NCBI GenBank assembly: GCA_031406385.1
Contig: JANOHI010000104.1
Coordinates: 1 to 20,143 of the forward strand
DNA from: JANLQX01 sp031406385
GTDB taxonomy: Bacteria; Actinomycetota; Acidimicrobiia; Acidimicrobiales; JANYDT01
Direction of reading: 5' to 3'
DNA length: 20,143 nucleotides
The notes under the pieces are model-generated. The model was not told where the DNA came from. It worked only from the letters and a program-made list of their open reading frames with translations, and searched no databases. Shown here in pieces: positions 6,853 through 14,681 of the stretch. A program made the position numbers and the translations under genes. Within the stretch, counting starts at the first letter, position 1, and each line of letters begins with the position of its first letter.

Positions 6853-7875
6853 GTGGAGCTCGACCACAGCCTCATCGGCCATGCGTCGCGCCGTGCCGCG
6901 TCCGAGTCATCCCGAGCCGAAGCGCTCGGCTTCGACGGAGTCTGGGCGACAGAATCCGTCACGGACGTGTTCGTCCAGTCCATGGCTGCGGTGCTGTCGA
7001 CCGAACGGGTCTCCGTGGGGACGGCGATCGCGGTTGCGTTCTCGCGTAACCCAATGACCGTTGCCTATGCCAGCTGGGACCTCGCAGCAGCGTCCGAAGG
7101 ACGCTTCCTGCTGGGCCTGGGGACGCAGGTCGAGGCGCACATCGAGCGCCGATTCTCCATGCCGTGGAGTTCTCCGGTGCCGCGTCTGCGAGATTTCATC
7201 GCGGCGTTGCGGGCTATCTGGCACGCATGGCGGACCGGGGGACGGTTGAAGTACGAAGGTGAGTTCTACCGTCACACCCTCATGTCGCCGGTGTTCAGCC
7301 CGCCGGCGCACGATCTGGAGATCCCGGTTCTGATATCGGCCGTCGGACCGCGCATGTCCGAACTGGCGGGAGAGTTGTGCGACGGGGCGATCCTCCACGG
7401 AATGACCAACACTGCGTACCTCGACACAGTGACGCGCCCGGCGATCGAACGAGGGCTGGCGACCTCCGGACGACGACGCGACGCTCTGTCGTTGTCGTGC
7501 CCGCTCTTCATGGTCATGGGTGACACCGACGCAGACCTGGAGCGCGAGCGTGCACGAGCCCGCGACCAGATCGCCTTCTACGCGTCGACCCCGACGTACC
7601 GTCCCGTGCTCGAGGCGGTCGGCTACGGCGACCTGCAGCCCGAGCTCCAGCAATTGACCCGCCAGGGCCGGTGGGTCGAGATGGGCGCCCTGATCGACGA
7701 CGAGCTCTATGGGGAGATCGTGCTCGAAGGAGCGCCCGAGGACATGGCCCACTTGGCCCACGCACGTTTCGGCGGAAGGCTCGACAGGGTCTCGTCCTAC
7801 TTCGGATGGCCAACCGATGACCCTGACCGCATTGGCGCGATCATCGCCGCGTTCCACGAAGGAGCAACCTCATGA
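6853..7875 (+). CDS. LLM-class F420-dependent oxidoreductase, MSMEG_2256-like
   Basis: A 340-residue luciferase-like TIM-barrel protein. GTG 6853 is chosen because the family N-terminus starts at VELDHSLIG and the codon lies 13 bp after the MaoC stop; the frame is open further upstream but overlaps MaoC. Landmarks are EALGFDGVWATES (23-35), VAFSRNPMTVAY (61-72), GRFLLGLGTQVEAHIERRF (83-101), ISAVGPRMSE (161-170) and the C-terminal LTRQGRWVEMGALIDDE (268-284). This combination matches, from memory, the F420-dependent MSMEG_2256 group, so the coenzyme is probably F420H2 rather than FMNH2. The reaction is unknown. The stop overlaps the next gene as ATGA. It is only distantly related to the other three luciferase-like proteins in the window. 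Confidence 0.87.
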   Translation: MELDHSLIGHASRRAASESSRAEALGFDGVWATESVTDVFVQSMAAVLSTERVSVGTAIAVAFSRNPMTVAYASWDLAAASEGRFLLGLGTQVEAHIERRFSMPWSSPVPRLRDFIAALRAIWHAWRTGGRLKYEGEFYRHTLMSPVFSPPAHDLEIPVLISAVGPRMSELAGELCDGAILHGMTNTAYLDTVTRPAIERGLATSGRRRDALSLSCPLFMVMGDTDADLERERARARDQIAFYASTPTYRPVLEAVGYGDLQPELQQLTRQGRWVEMGALIDDELYGEIVLEGAPEDMAHLAHARFGGRLDRVSSYFGWPTDDPDRIGAIIAAFHEGATS

Positions 7876-8345
7876 CGTCGCCCAGTGCTGCCGACATCGC
7901 CGCCGTGACCGATGTCCTGCTCGATTATTGCGAAGCGGTCGATGCTTCCGACGCTGATGCCGTTGCCGCGCTCTTCACCACTGACGCCGTGATGGACTAC
8001 GGGTTCGGGCAGTTCTTCTCAGGTCGAGATGCCGTTCGGTCGCTTATCGCCGACCGGGTGGGTGCATACCGCGCCACAAGCCACCACCTCTCCAACATTC
8101 GGGTGTTGAGCGGTCCGACGAACGACGCCGTGGCCGCGAGATCGTATGTGCACGCATGGCACGAGCGCGCTGACGGCACCCAGATGACGATCTTCGGGCG
8201 CTATTTCGACGAGTTGGTGCGCGACACGGATACTCGCTGGCGCATCGCCCGGAGAACGCTGCGGGCCGCCGGTTGGAGTGGGTTCGACGCCGTTGTCGGA
8301 AGAGAGCCGTTCGAGCGCCTCCCTCGCCGGGGCACGGGAATCTGA
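7872..8345 (+). CDS. SnoaL/NTF2-like protein (SnoaL_4 type)
   Basis: A 157-residue cone-shaped alpha+beta-barrel (NTF2-fold) protein of the type in SnoaL, scytalone dehydratase, ketosteroid isomerase and bile-acid dehydratase BaiE. The start ATG follows AAGGAG at 7 nt and overlaps the previous gene as ATGA. Tyr19 and Asp24 in LLDYCEAVDASDAD (16-29) show the Tyr-x4-Asp spacing of BaiE-type active sites, and His71-His72 in ATSHHLSNI (68-76) fit the catalytic His. A dehydratase or isomerase role is therefore possible, but many members are only binding or unassigned proteins. It sits between an F420-type oxidoreductase and a nitroreductase, suggesting action on their product. No signal peptide is seen. 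Confidence 0.85.
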   Translation: MTSPSAADIAAVTDVLLDYCEAVDASDADAVAALFTTDAVMDYGFGQFFSGRDAVRSLIADRVGAYRATSHHLSNIRVLSGPTNDAVAARSYVHAWHERADGTQMTIFGRYFDELVRDTDTRWRIARRTLRAAGWSGFDAVVGREPFERLPRRGTGI

Positions 8346-8980
8346 TGGGCGCGACGGATGACATCGCCTCTACCGTTCTCGAGGTGATGGGCTCGGCCCG
8401 CGCAGTTCGCTCGTTCACCGATCAACCGGTCGGCGAGGACGAGCTCGAACGGCTCGTATGGGCAGCCACCCGTGCGCCCAGCCCTCGGAACGTGCAGCCA
8501 TGGGAGTTCGTGGTCGTCCGTGACGCTGAACGCCGCCGGACGATAGGTGAGTTCATCGAGCCGCGAGCCGCCGAGGTCGAGTCCGTCATTCCCGGTCTCA
8601 CAACGGAGGCGAAGAAGCGGATGTATCAGGGCGCAGCTGATCTCATCCGCTCCATCGGAACGGCCCCCGCCCTCATCTTCGTCTGCGTCTGGGAGCGGGA
8701 CTACGGCGAAGGATTCCCGGCCGCCGAGATCGGTCTCACCGCGGCGCACACTGCCGCCCAGAACATCATCCTCGCCACCACCGCCATGGGGCTGGGGACC
8801 ACGTTCACCACGTTCCACCTCCACATGCTGCAACAGCTTCGCGAACTGCTTGCGCTGCCCGACGCACTGCGGATCGCCGTCACGCTGCCGATCGGCCATC
8901 CCGCTCGTCGCGGTGGTCCGGTGAGGCGCCGACCGGTTGCTGAGGTGCTCCACTGGGACAGTTTTTCGGCCCATGGCTGA
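8345..8980 (+). CDS. nitroreductase family FMN oxidoreductase
   Basis: A 211-residue nitroreductase-fold protein, starting at ATG 8345, which overlaps the SnoaL stop by one base (TGATG). The N-terminal SARAVRSF (17-24) and RAPSPRNVQPWEFVVV (43-58) are the FMN-binding signature of the family, and AAHTAAQNIILATTAMGLGT (133-152) is the usual helix-turn after the dimer core. Family members use NAD(P)H and FMN to reduce nitro groups, quinones, enones or flavins, and some cleave dehalogenated or ring substrates. It closes the rightward operon. It may reduce an enone intermediate, or supply reduced flavin to the monooxygenases; the sequence does not decide. The length is normal and no key segment is missing. 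Confidence 0.9.
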   Translation: MGATDDIASTVLEVMGSARAVRSFTDQPVGEDELERLVWAATRAPSPRNVQPWEFVVVRDAERRRTIGEFIEPRAAEVESVIPGLTTEAKKRMYQGAADLIRSIGTAPALIFVCVWERDYGEGFPAAEIGLTAAHTAAQNIILATTAMGLGTTFTTFHLHMLQQLRELLALPDALRIAVTLPIGHPARRGGPVRRRPVAEVLHWDSFSAHG

Positions 8981-8981
8981 T

Positions 8982-9006
8982 CGGCGCGGCTAAACGCGTT
9001 CCGCCG
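8982..9006. terminator. weak hairpin between convergent operons
   Basis: CGGCG (8982-8986) and CGCCG (9002-9006) can pair in the 35 bp gap between two converging genes. There is no T-run, and the inner loop is long. It may act as a bidirectional terminator, but the support is thin. Confidence 0.2.
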
Positions 9007-9015
9007 GGCCCAAGC

Positions 9016-9954
9016 TCAGCGACGACGGAGAATGTCGAACCCGTGCAGGGTGTCGCAGTATTCGCGGACAGCGCACAGCCGGCCGTCGACGTCGGCGATC
9101 AATATGAAGCAGTAGCGGTTCTGGTACACGCCGGAGCCATCGGCCAACGGAGCGTGCGATGCAAGTTGGAGAGCGGCCATCGGTCCATCGCTGACGACAG
9201 CGATCGGCACTGCGGTCCACGACGCAAAGCTGCCCGCGAATGCTCCGATCAACGGTAACCGTAACGACAGTGGGACTTTTCCGATCACTGCTCGGTCGGG
9301 AGCAGAATCGGCGGGACGGTCGTGGGCGCCGATGTCCCGCCGCCTGCCGCTGTCGGCCCACCAAGTTGCATCGGGTGCGGCAAGCGCCTCGATCGCGTCA
9401 CCGTCCCCAGCCCCAATCGCCGCACCGAAGGCGAGCGCCAGACGTTGCATTTCATCGATGGGCACGATCGTCGCGGCGATGGGCACAGCGCCGGTCGTTC
9501 GCCGGTCGAGGTGACGGCCGTCGAAGACATCGGCGGCGTGTGCCGTGTCGAGATACTCGCGCACGTCGGCCACGAGCCCGTCGACCACCTCGATCACGAA
9601 CGCATAGCGGTTCTGGTACGGGCGCTCACCGAGATAGAGCCCGTCGCCCTCGACCTCGACGACCGCGAAGCGATCATCGCCGAACACGTTCCACGGACGT
9701 TGTCGAATGCCCGCGGGGAAGCGCTTCGGCAGGTGCCGGAGCATCGCCACCTTCTCGACAAGGCTCATGGTGCCATGCAGCGGCCACGGACGGTCGTCGC
9801 CGGGATCGTGCCTGTGCACGCCGCTTGCGCGGTCGAGGCCGGAATCGACCCACCACGTGCCATTTGGCGCGCAGAACGTTGCCAGTCCCTCGACATCGTT
9901 GCGGTCGAGGGCTTGGATGAAGTTGCGTGCGACCGAAACCGCGATGCCGCTCAT
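9016..9954 (-). CDS. fused double SnoaL/NTF2-like domain protein
   Basis: A 312-residue protein, about twice the usual SnoaL length, made of two related domains. Domain 1 (about 1-145) has PNGTWWVDSG (30-39) and YQNRYAFVIEVVDGLVADVR (113-132); domain 2 (about 165-312) has PDATWWADSG (194-203) and a matching YQNRYCFILIADVDG run (277-291) followed by VREYCDTLH. The repeats show an internal duplication, or fusion of two tandem genes. The start ATG 9954 has GGAG at 7 nt and overlaps the ligase stop as ATGA; a longer frame upstream lies inside the ligase gene. It ends the long leftward operon. The motifs differ from the Tyr-Asp-His type of the other two NTF2 proteins, so a different chemistry or a binding role is likely. 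Confidence 0.85.
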   Translation of the reverse strand: MSGIAVSVARNFIQALDRNDVEGLATFCAPNGTWWVDSGLDRASGVHRHDPGDDRPWPLHGTMSLVEKVAMLRHLPKRFPAGIRQRPWNVFGDDRFAVVEVEGDGLYLGERPYQNRYAFVIEVVDGLVADVREYLDTAHAADVFDGRHLDRRTTGAVPIAATIVPIDEMQRLALAFGAAIGAGDGDAIEALAAPDATWWADSGRRRDIGAHDRPADSAPDRAVIGKVPLSLRLPLIGAFAGSFASWTAVPIAVVSDGPMAALQLASHAPLADGSGVYQNRYCFILIADVDGRLCAVREYCDTLHGFDILRRR

Positions 9955-11537
9955 GACCCGGCTCCGAACTGCTTGCGCAGGGTGTCTTTCTGCACCTTCA
10001 TTGCCACGTTGCGGGGGAGTGCGTCGACGAACACCACCCTCGAGGGCTTCTTGTACGAGGCAAGGTTCGCCCGCAGGTGACCGAGGACGGCGTCCTCGTC
10101 GATGACGCGCACGGCTCCGGCGCGGCGAACGACGGCGGCCACCACCGTCTCCCCCCATCGCTCGTCGGGTACACCGAAGACGGCGGACTCGGCAACGCCA
10201 TCAAGGGTCGCCAGGACCGCCTCAAGTTCGGCCGGATACACGTTCATTCCCCCCGAGATGATCATGTCTTTGAGCCGGTCGGTGACGTACACGTACCCGG
10301 CGGCATCGATCCTGCCCACATCGCCGGTGAAGTATTCGCCGTTGCGCAGTACCTCCGCTGTCTTCGCCGGATTGGCGTAGTAGCCGGAGAACATCGTGTC
10401 CGCCTCGACCACGAGCTCGCCTGTCTCGCCGATCGGCAGCGTGTTGCCATCCCGATCGGCGACCCGGATGCCAGCGTTCGCGAGTGGCCGTCCTACGGAG
10501 GAGTAGATGTCATCGGCGGCGCAGGTGCCCCGCCAGTCTTCGCGTGCGGTGACGGTAAGAGGTGCGACCGTCTCCGTCATGCCCCACACCTCCACGAACC
10601 GCTCGCCGATGAGATCGGTGAGCTGTACGCAGTGAGAACGTGGAAGTGGGGATGCGGAGTGGAGCACTGCTTCGAGACTGTCAAGCGCTTCGCGACGCCG
10701 GCTCACCTCCGCCACGAAACCGGGCACGAGCGGCGATGGCGCGTAGGTGAACGTCGAGCGGTCCGAGATGATGTGGTCAACCCACGAGTCAATCGTGTAC
10801 GGCGCCAGGAAGTTGACGGTTCCGCCGAGGTAGAGGTGGGGGAGGATGACACCCCAGATGCCGCTGACGAATGAGAGGGTTCCGGTGAATGCGCAGCGTC
10901 CGTACATGGGAAGCCGATACGCGAACGGGATCAGTCGCACGCAGTTCACGACGGCACGGTTACTGGCCATCGCCCCTTTCGGAAACCCGGTTGTTCCGCT
11001 CGTGTAGCCGAGGATGGCGAGATCCTCGGGGGCCACCGTCGGCGTCGGGAGCGCCGACGATCCACCGGCCCGGAAGGCGTCGTGATCGAGCGCGCCGTCG
11101 GGTCGTTCCCCTGCACCGGAGCTGGCCGGGTCGCCGCCGATCGTGACCACTGCGGCGAGGTCGGAGCGTCCGCTGAGCGCGCTGACGACCTCGTTTCGAC
11201 CGTCCGTGTGGAACAGCACGGACGCTCCGCTGTCGCTGAGCACGTAGTCGACCTCCCGTGCGGTCAGCCGGTCGTTGACGTGCACGATCGGGAACCCGCC
11301 GAGGGCACACGCGACGTAGATCTCCATCGCGTCGACGCGATCCTCGAGCATTGCCGCGACCTTCTGACCCGGATCGAGGCCGAGCCCGGCGATCGCGTTC
11401 GCAATCCGGGATCCGTTTTCCAGCAGTTGACGGTACGACCGTTGTTGGCCCTTCGCCGTGATGGCGACGCGGTCCCCGTAGCGCCGGCACGCCTTCGCGA
11501 GAAGTCGCCCGAGGGTGTCCGGCCCCGGCCCGGTCAT
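9951..11537 (-). CDS. AMP-forming acyl-CoA ligase (ligase 1)
   Basis: A 528-residue member of the ANL superfamily, which joins a carboxylic acid to CoA by way of an acyl-adenylate. Core motifs are in order: LGYTSGTTGFPKG (176-188) for ATP phosphate binding, VWGMTE (317-322), FTGDVGRID (403-411), DRLKDMIISGGMNVYPAELE (420-439) at the hinge, and LPRNVAMKVQKDTLR (507-521) with the C-terminal lysine region. The last motif lacks the common T-G-K and reads N-V-A-M-K, so Lys514 is the likely catalytic residue. ATG 11537 has GGGAG at 7 nt and overlaps the monooxygenase stop as ATGA. The acyl substrate is unknown. It follows an F420-type monooxygenase, a pairing repeated with ligase 3. Confidence 0.92.
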   Translation of the reverse strand: MTGPGPDTLGRLLAKACRRYGDRVAITAKGQQRSYRQLLENGSRIANAIAGLGLDPGQKVAAMLEDRVDAMEIYVACALGGFPIVHVNDRLTAREVDYVLSDSGASVLFHTDGRNEVVSALSGRSDLAAVVTIGGDPASSGAGERPDGALDHDAFRAGGSSALPTPTVAPEDLAILGYTSGTTGFPKGAMASNRAVVNCVRLIPFAYRLPMYGRCAFTGTLSFVSGIWGVILPHLYLGGTVNFLAPYTIDSWVDHIISDRSTFTYAPSPLVPGFVAEVSRRREALDSLEAVLHSASPLPRSHCVQLTDLIGERFVEVWGMTETVAPLTVTAREDWRGTCAADDIYSSVGRPLANAGIRVADRDGNTLPIGETGELVVEADTMFSGYYANPAKTAEVLRNGEYFTGDVGRIDAAGYVYVTDRLKDMIISGGMNVYPAELEAVLATLDGVAESAVFGVPDERWGETVVAAVVRRAGAVRVIDEDAVLGHLRANLASYKKPSRVVFVDALPRNVAMKVQKDTLRKQFGAGS

Positions 11538-12427
11538 GCGCCTACTCCCAACTCGAGGGCATAGCGCTCGAGTTGACTCCGGAAGCCGGAACGCGAGAGC
11601 GAGATGCCGAGCGAGTACTGGTTCACGCCGGCTGCCTCGGCATCGGCGAGCGTGTCGGCGAGCCCATCCATCTCGCCGTGATGTGGCGACCCGAGATACA
11701 CCTTGAACCCGTCGTCGCGGGACCGGCCGACCGCGGCCAACTCCTGGTCGAGCACGGCGATGCACTCACGAAGCTGGGCGGGAGAGATCTTCCACCCGTA
11801 CCAGCCGTCACCGTGCCTGGCGGCACGGCGGATCGCCGCCTTTGTTATTCCGCCGACGAGGATCGGGGGGTGTGGCGACTGGACGGGCTTGGGGAAGCAG
11901 ACGACGTCGCGGAACGACGTGAACTCGCCCTCGAACGTTGCTCGGTGCTGGGTCCACAACGCCTTCATTGCCTGAATGTATTCGTCGGCCCGCTCCCCGC
12001 GGCGCTCCCATGGCACACCGACGGCCTCGTGTTCCTCCCGGAGCCATCCGATGCCGACGCCGTAGTCGAAGCGTCCGCCGCTGAAGAGGTCAAGCGTGGT
12101 GATGTGCTTCGAGCGCACGACCGGGTTGCGTTCGGTGATGACCTCCACCGAAGTACCCACGCGGATGCGCGATGTCACTGCGGCGGCCGCCTGGAGGACC
12201 ATGACCGGCTCGAGCAGGCCTTGGTCCGTTTTGAAGGCGAAGGTGCCGTCGTCGCTGTGGGGGTATCTCGATGTGAAGTGATCGAAGAACACCACGTGAT
12301 CCGGCGCCCAATAGGTGCCGTACCCGATTTCCTCCATCGCGACAGCGGTCTCCTGTACGAACTCGAGCCCGCGGCCCGGCGTGCCGTCGACGATATGCAC
12401 CACTCCGACGCTCATCTTTGTTGTCAT
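11534..12427 (-). CDS. LLM-class F420-dependent oxidoreductase (paralogue A)
   Basis: A 297-residue luciferase-like TIM-barrel protein. ATG 12427 is preceded by AAGGAG, giving a clear start; upstream sequence is non-coding. Landmarks are YWAPDHVVFFD (39-49), VGTSVEVITERNPVVRSKHI (90-109), LDLFSGGRFDYGVGIGW (112-128) and GVPWERRGERADEY (137-150), close to the short F420-dependent group (TIGR03619-like). It is closely similar over its whole length to the enzyme at 16238-17152. Family members transfer hydride from F420H2 or act as monooxygenases. It opens a sub-block after a 55 bp gap and overlaps ligase 1 by ATGA, so the two probably act in sequence. The substrate is unknown. Confidence 0.9.
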   Translation of the reverse strand: MTTKMSVGVVHIVDGTPGRGLEFVQETAVAMEEIGYGTYWAPDHVVFFDHFTSRYPHSDDGTFAFKTDQGLLEPVMVLQAAAAVTSRIRVGTSVEVITERNPVVRSKHITTLDLFSGGRFDYGVGIGWLREEHEAVGVPWERRGERADEYIQAMKALWTQHRATFEGEFTSFRDVVCFPKPVQSPHPPILVGGITKAAIRRAARHGDGWYGWKISPAQLRECIAVLDQELAAVGRSRDDGFKVYLGSPHHGEMDGLADTLADAEAAGVNQYSLGISLSRSGFRSQLERYALELGVGA

Positions 12428-12466
12428 GTGCTCTCCTTCGTGGTGGGGTTCGGTTGTGGATGTGTG

Positions 12467-12480
12467 CGTCGGAACCGACG
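12467..12480. repeat. 14 bp inverted repeat in the 55 bp gap
   Basis: CGTCGG, two bases, CCGACG lies just after the ligase 2 stop and 40 bp before the paralogue A start. It may be an operator half-site pair or a short attenuating hairpin. No promoter hexamers are clear around it. Confidence 0.35.
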
Positions 12481-12482
12481 GC

Positions 12483-14117
12483 TCACGCCGTGATGCGGGA
12501 GCCGTGGCCGCTCCAGTAGATGTCGCGAAGCTCTCGCCGCATGACCTTGCCGGTCGGGTTGAGCGGGAGGGGGTCAAGACGGAAATCGACGGAGGTCGGG
12601 CACTTGTAGTGCGCCAACTGAGATCGTGTGTGCGCGATGACTTCTGCCTCGGTGAGCGTGGACCCCGGTGTGCGTACGACGATCGCCTTGACCGTCTCGC
12701 CCCATCGGACGTCGGGTACGCCCACAACGGCGCACTGCGCCACGCCCGGGCAGGAGTAGACCGCGTTCTCCACCTCGGCGGGGTAGATGTTCTCGCCGCC
12801 CGAGATGATCATGTCCTTGATCCGGTCCGTCAGGTACAGGTAGCCGTCTTCGTCGACGTAGCCGGCGTCGCCCGTCCGCAGCCATCCGTCAGCAGTGATC
12901 GCTGCGGAGGTCTCCTCTGGCTGTGCGAAGTAACCCTGCATCACCGTCGGCGATCGGACCCACACCTCGCCGACCTCGCGGACCGTTGCATCGGTGCCCG
13001 TTGCCGGGTCGACCACGCGCATCTCGACCCACGGGAACGGCCGCCCGCACGAGTGCATCCGTTCGGTGCCCGGGCGATGCTCGTCCCACTGCATCGTGGT
13101 GACTGTCCCGGTGGCCTCGGTCAGCCCGTAGGCGTGGATGTACGCGCACGTAGGAATGAGACGGACTGCTTTTGCGAGAGTGGCTTGCGAGATCGGCGCC
13201 GCGCCGTAGACGATGTGCGCGAGCGACGAGAGGTCCGCCTGTTCGACCGTCGCATGGTCAAGCACCATTTGCAGCACTGCGGGCACCATCATCGTCAGCG
13301 TGATGCGATTGCGCTCGACGCTGCGGAGGAAGTCCTCGGCGTCGAAGCCACGACGGAGCTGGACCTGCCCTCCGCGGTGAAGCGACAGGACGACCCATGC
13401 AGTCCCTACGGCGTGGAAGGCCGGGTACGGGACGTAGACGCTGCATCCTTCGTCGAAGTGCCACGCGTCGGCCAACCCGTCGACCATCGAGCAGAAGTTG
13501 CGGTGGGTCAGGAGGACACCCTTCGGGTGGCCGGTCGTGCCCGAGGTGTAGAGCTGCCACAGCACGTCTTCCGGGCCAGGTTCGTCGGTGGCAGGGTCAC
13601 CGGTCGGTGCTTCGGCAAGGAACTGCGTCCATGTCGGTGGCGCCGGGGAGGTTCGCCCGGCTGCGTCGGGGTTGTGCGGGGTGGAGTTCTCCGCCGGGTC
13701 GGGATCGAACACGATGAGACGCCCGCGCTCGGCCCAGTCTTCAAGGTTGGCCACCAGCCCCGCCAGCGACGGGTCAAGTACGAGCAGCGATGGCGATGCG
13801 TCCGTGAGGATGTTCGCCACTTCGGCCCGGGCAAGGCGCCAGTTCACCGGTACCAGGCCGATGCCGGCTTTGGCGGCACCGAAGAGCAGCTCGTAGTACT
13901 CGATCCGGTTACTGCTGAGGAAAGCCACCCGTTCGCCTCGCGTGATGCCGAGCGCGAGCATTGCTACCGCGGCACGGTCCGAGCGCTCGGCGAGCTCTTG
14001 ATAGGTACACGAATGGTCTTCGGACGCGATTGCGATCCGGTCGGGGTGCAGCTGGGCCCGTGCGCGGATGATGTCGCCCGCCGTCGTCGGCGCTGAGGTG
14101 AGTGGAACGGTCGTCAT
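12483..14117 (-). CDS. AMP-forming acyl-CoA ligase (ligase 2)
   Basis: A 544-residue ANL-superfamily ligase with complete motifs: QLYTSGTTGHPKGV (188-201), AYGLTEATG (329-337), WLRTGDAGYVDEDGYLYLTD (412-431), RIKDMIISGGENIYPAEVEN (432-451) and NPTGKVMRREL (520-530) with catalytic Lys524. It has the classical P-T-G-K ending, unlike ligase 1. ATG 14117 overlaps the stop of the NTF2 gene as ATGA; the Shine-Dalgarno is weak, so translation is probably coupled. Residues 140-180 form a Pro/Thr-rich stretch before the P-loop. The long open antisense frame over this gene is a composition effect. A fatty, aromatic or cyclic acid is a possible substrate; none can be named. Confidence 0.93.
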   Translation of the reverse strand: MTTVPLTSAPTTAGDIIRARAQLHPDRIAIASEDHSCTYQELAERSDRAAVAMLALGITRGERVAFLSSNRIEYYELLFGAAKAGIGLVPVNWRLARAEVANILTDASPSLLVLDPSLAGLVANLEDWAERGRLIVFDPDPAENSTPHNPDAAGRTSPAPPTWTQFLAEAPTGDPATDEPGPEDVLWQLYTSGTTGHPKGVLLTHRNFCSMVDGLADAWHFDEGCSVYVPYPAFHAVGTAWVVLSLHRGGQVQLRRGFDAEDFLRSVERNRITLTMMVPAVLQMVLDHATVEQADLSSLAHIVYGAAPISQATLAKAVRLIPTCAYIHAYGLTEATGTVTTMQWDEHRPGTERMHSCGRPFPWVEMRVVDPATGTDATVREVGEVWVRSPTVMQGYFAQPEETSAAITADGWLRTGDAGYVDEDGYLYLTDRIKDMIISGGENIYPAEVENAVYSCPGVAQCAVVGVPDVRWGETVKAIVVRTPGSTLTEAEVIAHTRSQLAHYKCPTSVDFRLDPLPLNPTGKVMRRELRDIYWSGHGSRITA

Positions 14118-14659
14118 GGTTGCCCGGGCCCAGATGCAAAGTGTGCATACGAAGGGTCGGACGGACCAGGGAGGCCAGAGGCGAAACGCGCGGCGAGGGG
14201 CCACGGTGCGCTTGATGCGGGTAGCTCCGAAGTCCAGTCGACGACCACCGTTCTCTCGACGATCTTCCATCGAACCGCGTCGTGACCCACGGACGCGTCG
14301 GCACTGCGGAGTTCGAAGCGATCGAGGTAGCGGGCGGCCATCACCAGGTCATGACCCGGTGGATCGGAAGGCGCGAACCAGTGGTGAGCGACGCAATACG
14401 TTTCCGCGAGCACCACGCCGCGCGCAAGGTCCATGTCGAGCGTCGATCCGCCGACCAGGTGGTAGGTGCCGGCGAACCTCTCGGCGGCCTGTGCGAAGTG
14501 AGAGACGAAGCCTTCGACGTCGCCCTGGTAGACACCGTGGTCGTCGGTCGCTCCTGGGTGATAGCAGCTGCGCACGAGATCCCAGTCGCGGCGATCAACC
14601 CCGCGCGCATAGCGCTGAAGCACATCGAGCACGGCGTGGCGCGCCTCGATGCGGGCCAT
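14114..14659 (-). CDS. SnoaL/NTF2-like protein, possible dehydratase type
   Basis: A 181-residue NTF2-fold protein. ATG 14659 has GAGGG at 4 nt and lies 22 bp after the ligase 3 stop; an in-frame GTG at 14689, overlapping that stop, is an alternative. The N-terminal YARGVDRRDWDLVRSCYHPG (17-36) gives Tyr17 and Asp22 with Tyr-x4-Asp spacing, and TYHLVGG (65-71) gives His67, which together resemble the Tyr-Asp-His set of BaiE-type bile-acid dehydratase and related SnoaL_4 proteins. A DDHGVYQGD segment (39-47) follows. It lies between two acyl-CoA ligases, so its substrate may be a CoA thioester with a beta- or gamma-hydroxyl group. A hydratase/isomerase role is inference only. Confidence 0.85.
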   Translation of the reverse strand: MARIEARHAVLDVLQRYARGVDRRDWDLVRSCYHPGATDDHGVYQGDVEGFVSHFAQAAERFAGTYHLVGGSTLDMDLARGVVLAETYCVAHHWFAPSDPPGHDLVMAARYLDRFELRSADASVGHDAVRWKIVERTVVVDWTSELPASSAPWPLAARFASGLPGPSDPSYAHFASGPGQP

Positions 14660-14681
14660 CCGGCCCTCGTGCGCAGGCGCC

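Noticed and set aside
6907..7857. Minus-strand open frame of 316 codons
   Set aside because: It mirrors the F420-type oxidoreductase gene and has no recognisable domain.
12315..14096. Long plus-strand open frame of 593 codons
   Set aside because: It is antisense to the complete ligase 2 gene and shows no family motif; long antisense frames are common in GC-rich coding DNA.
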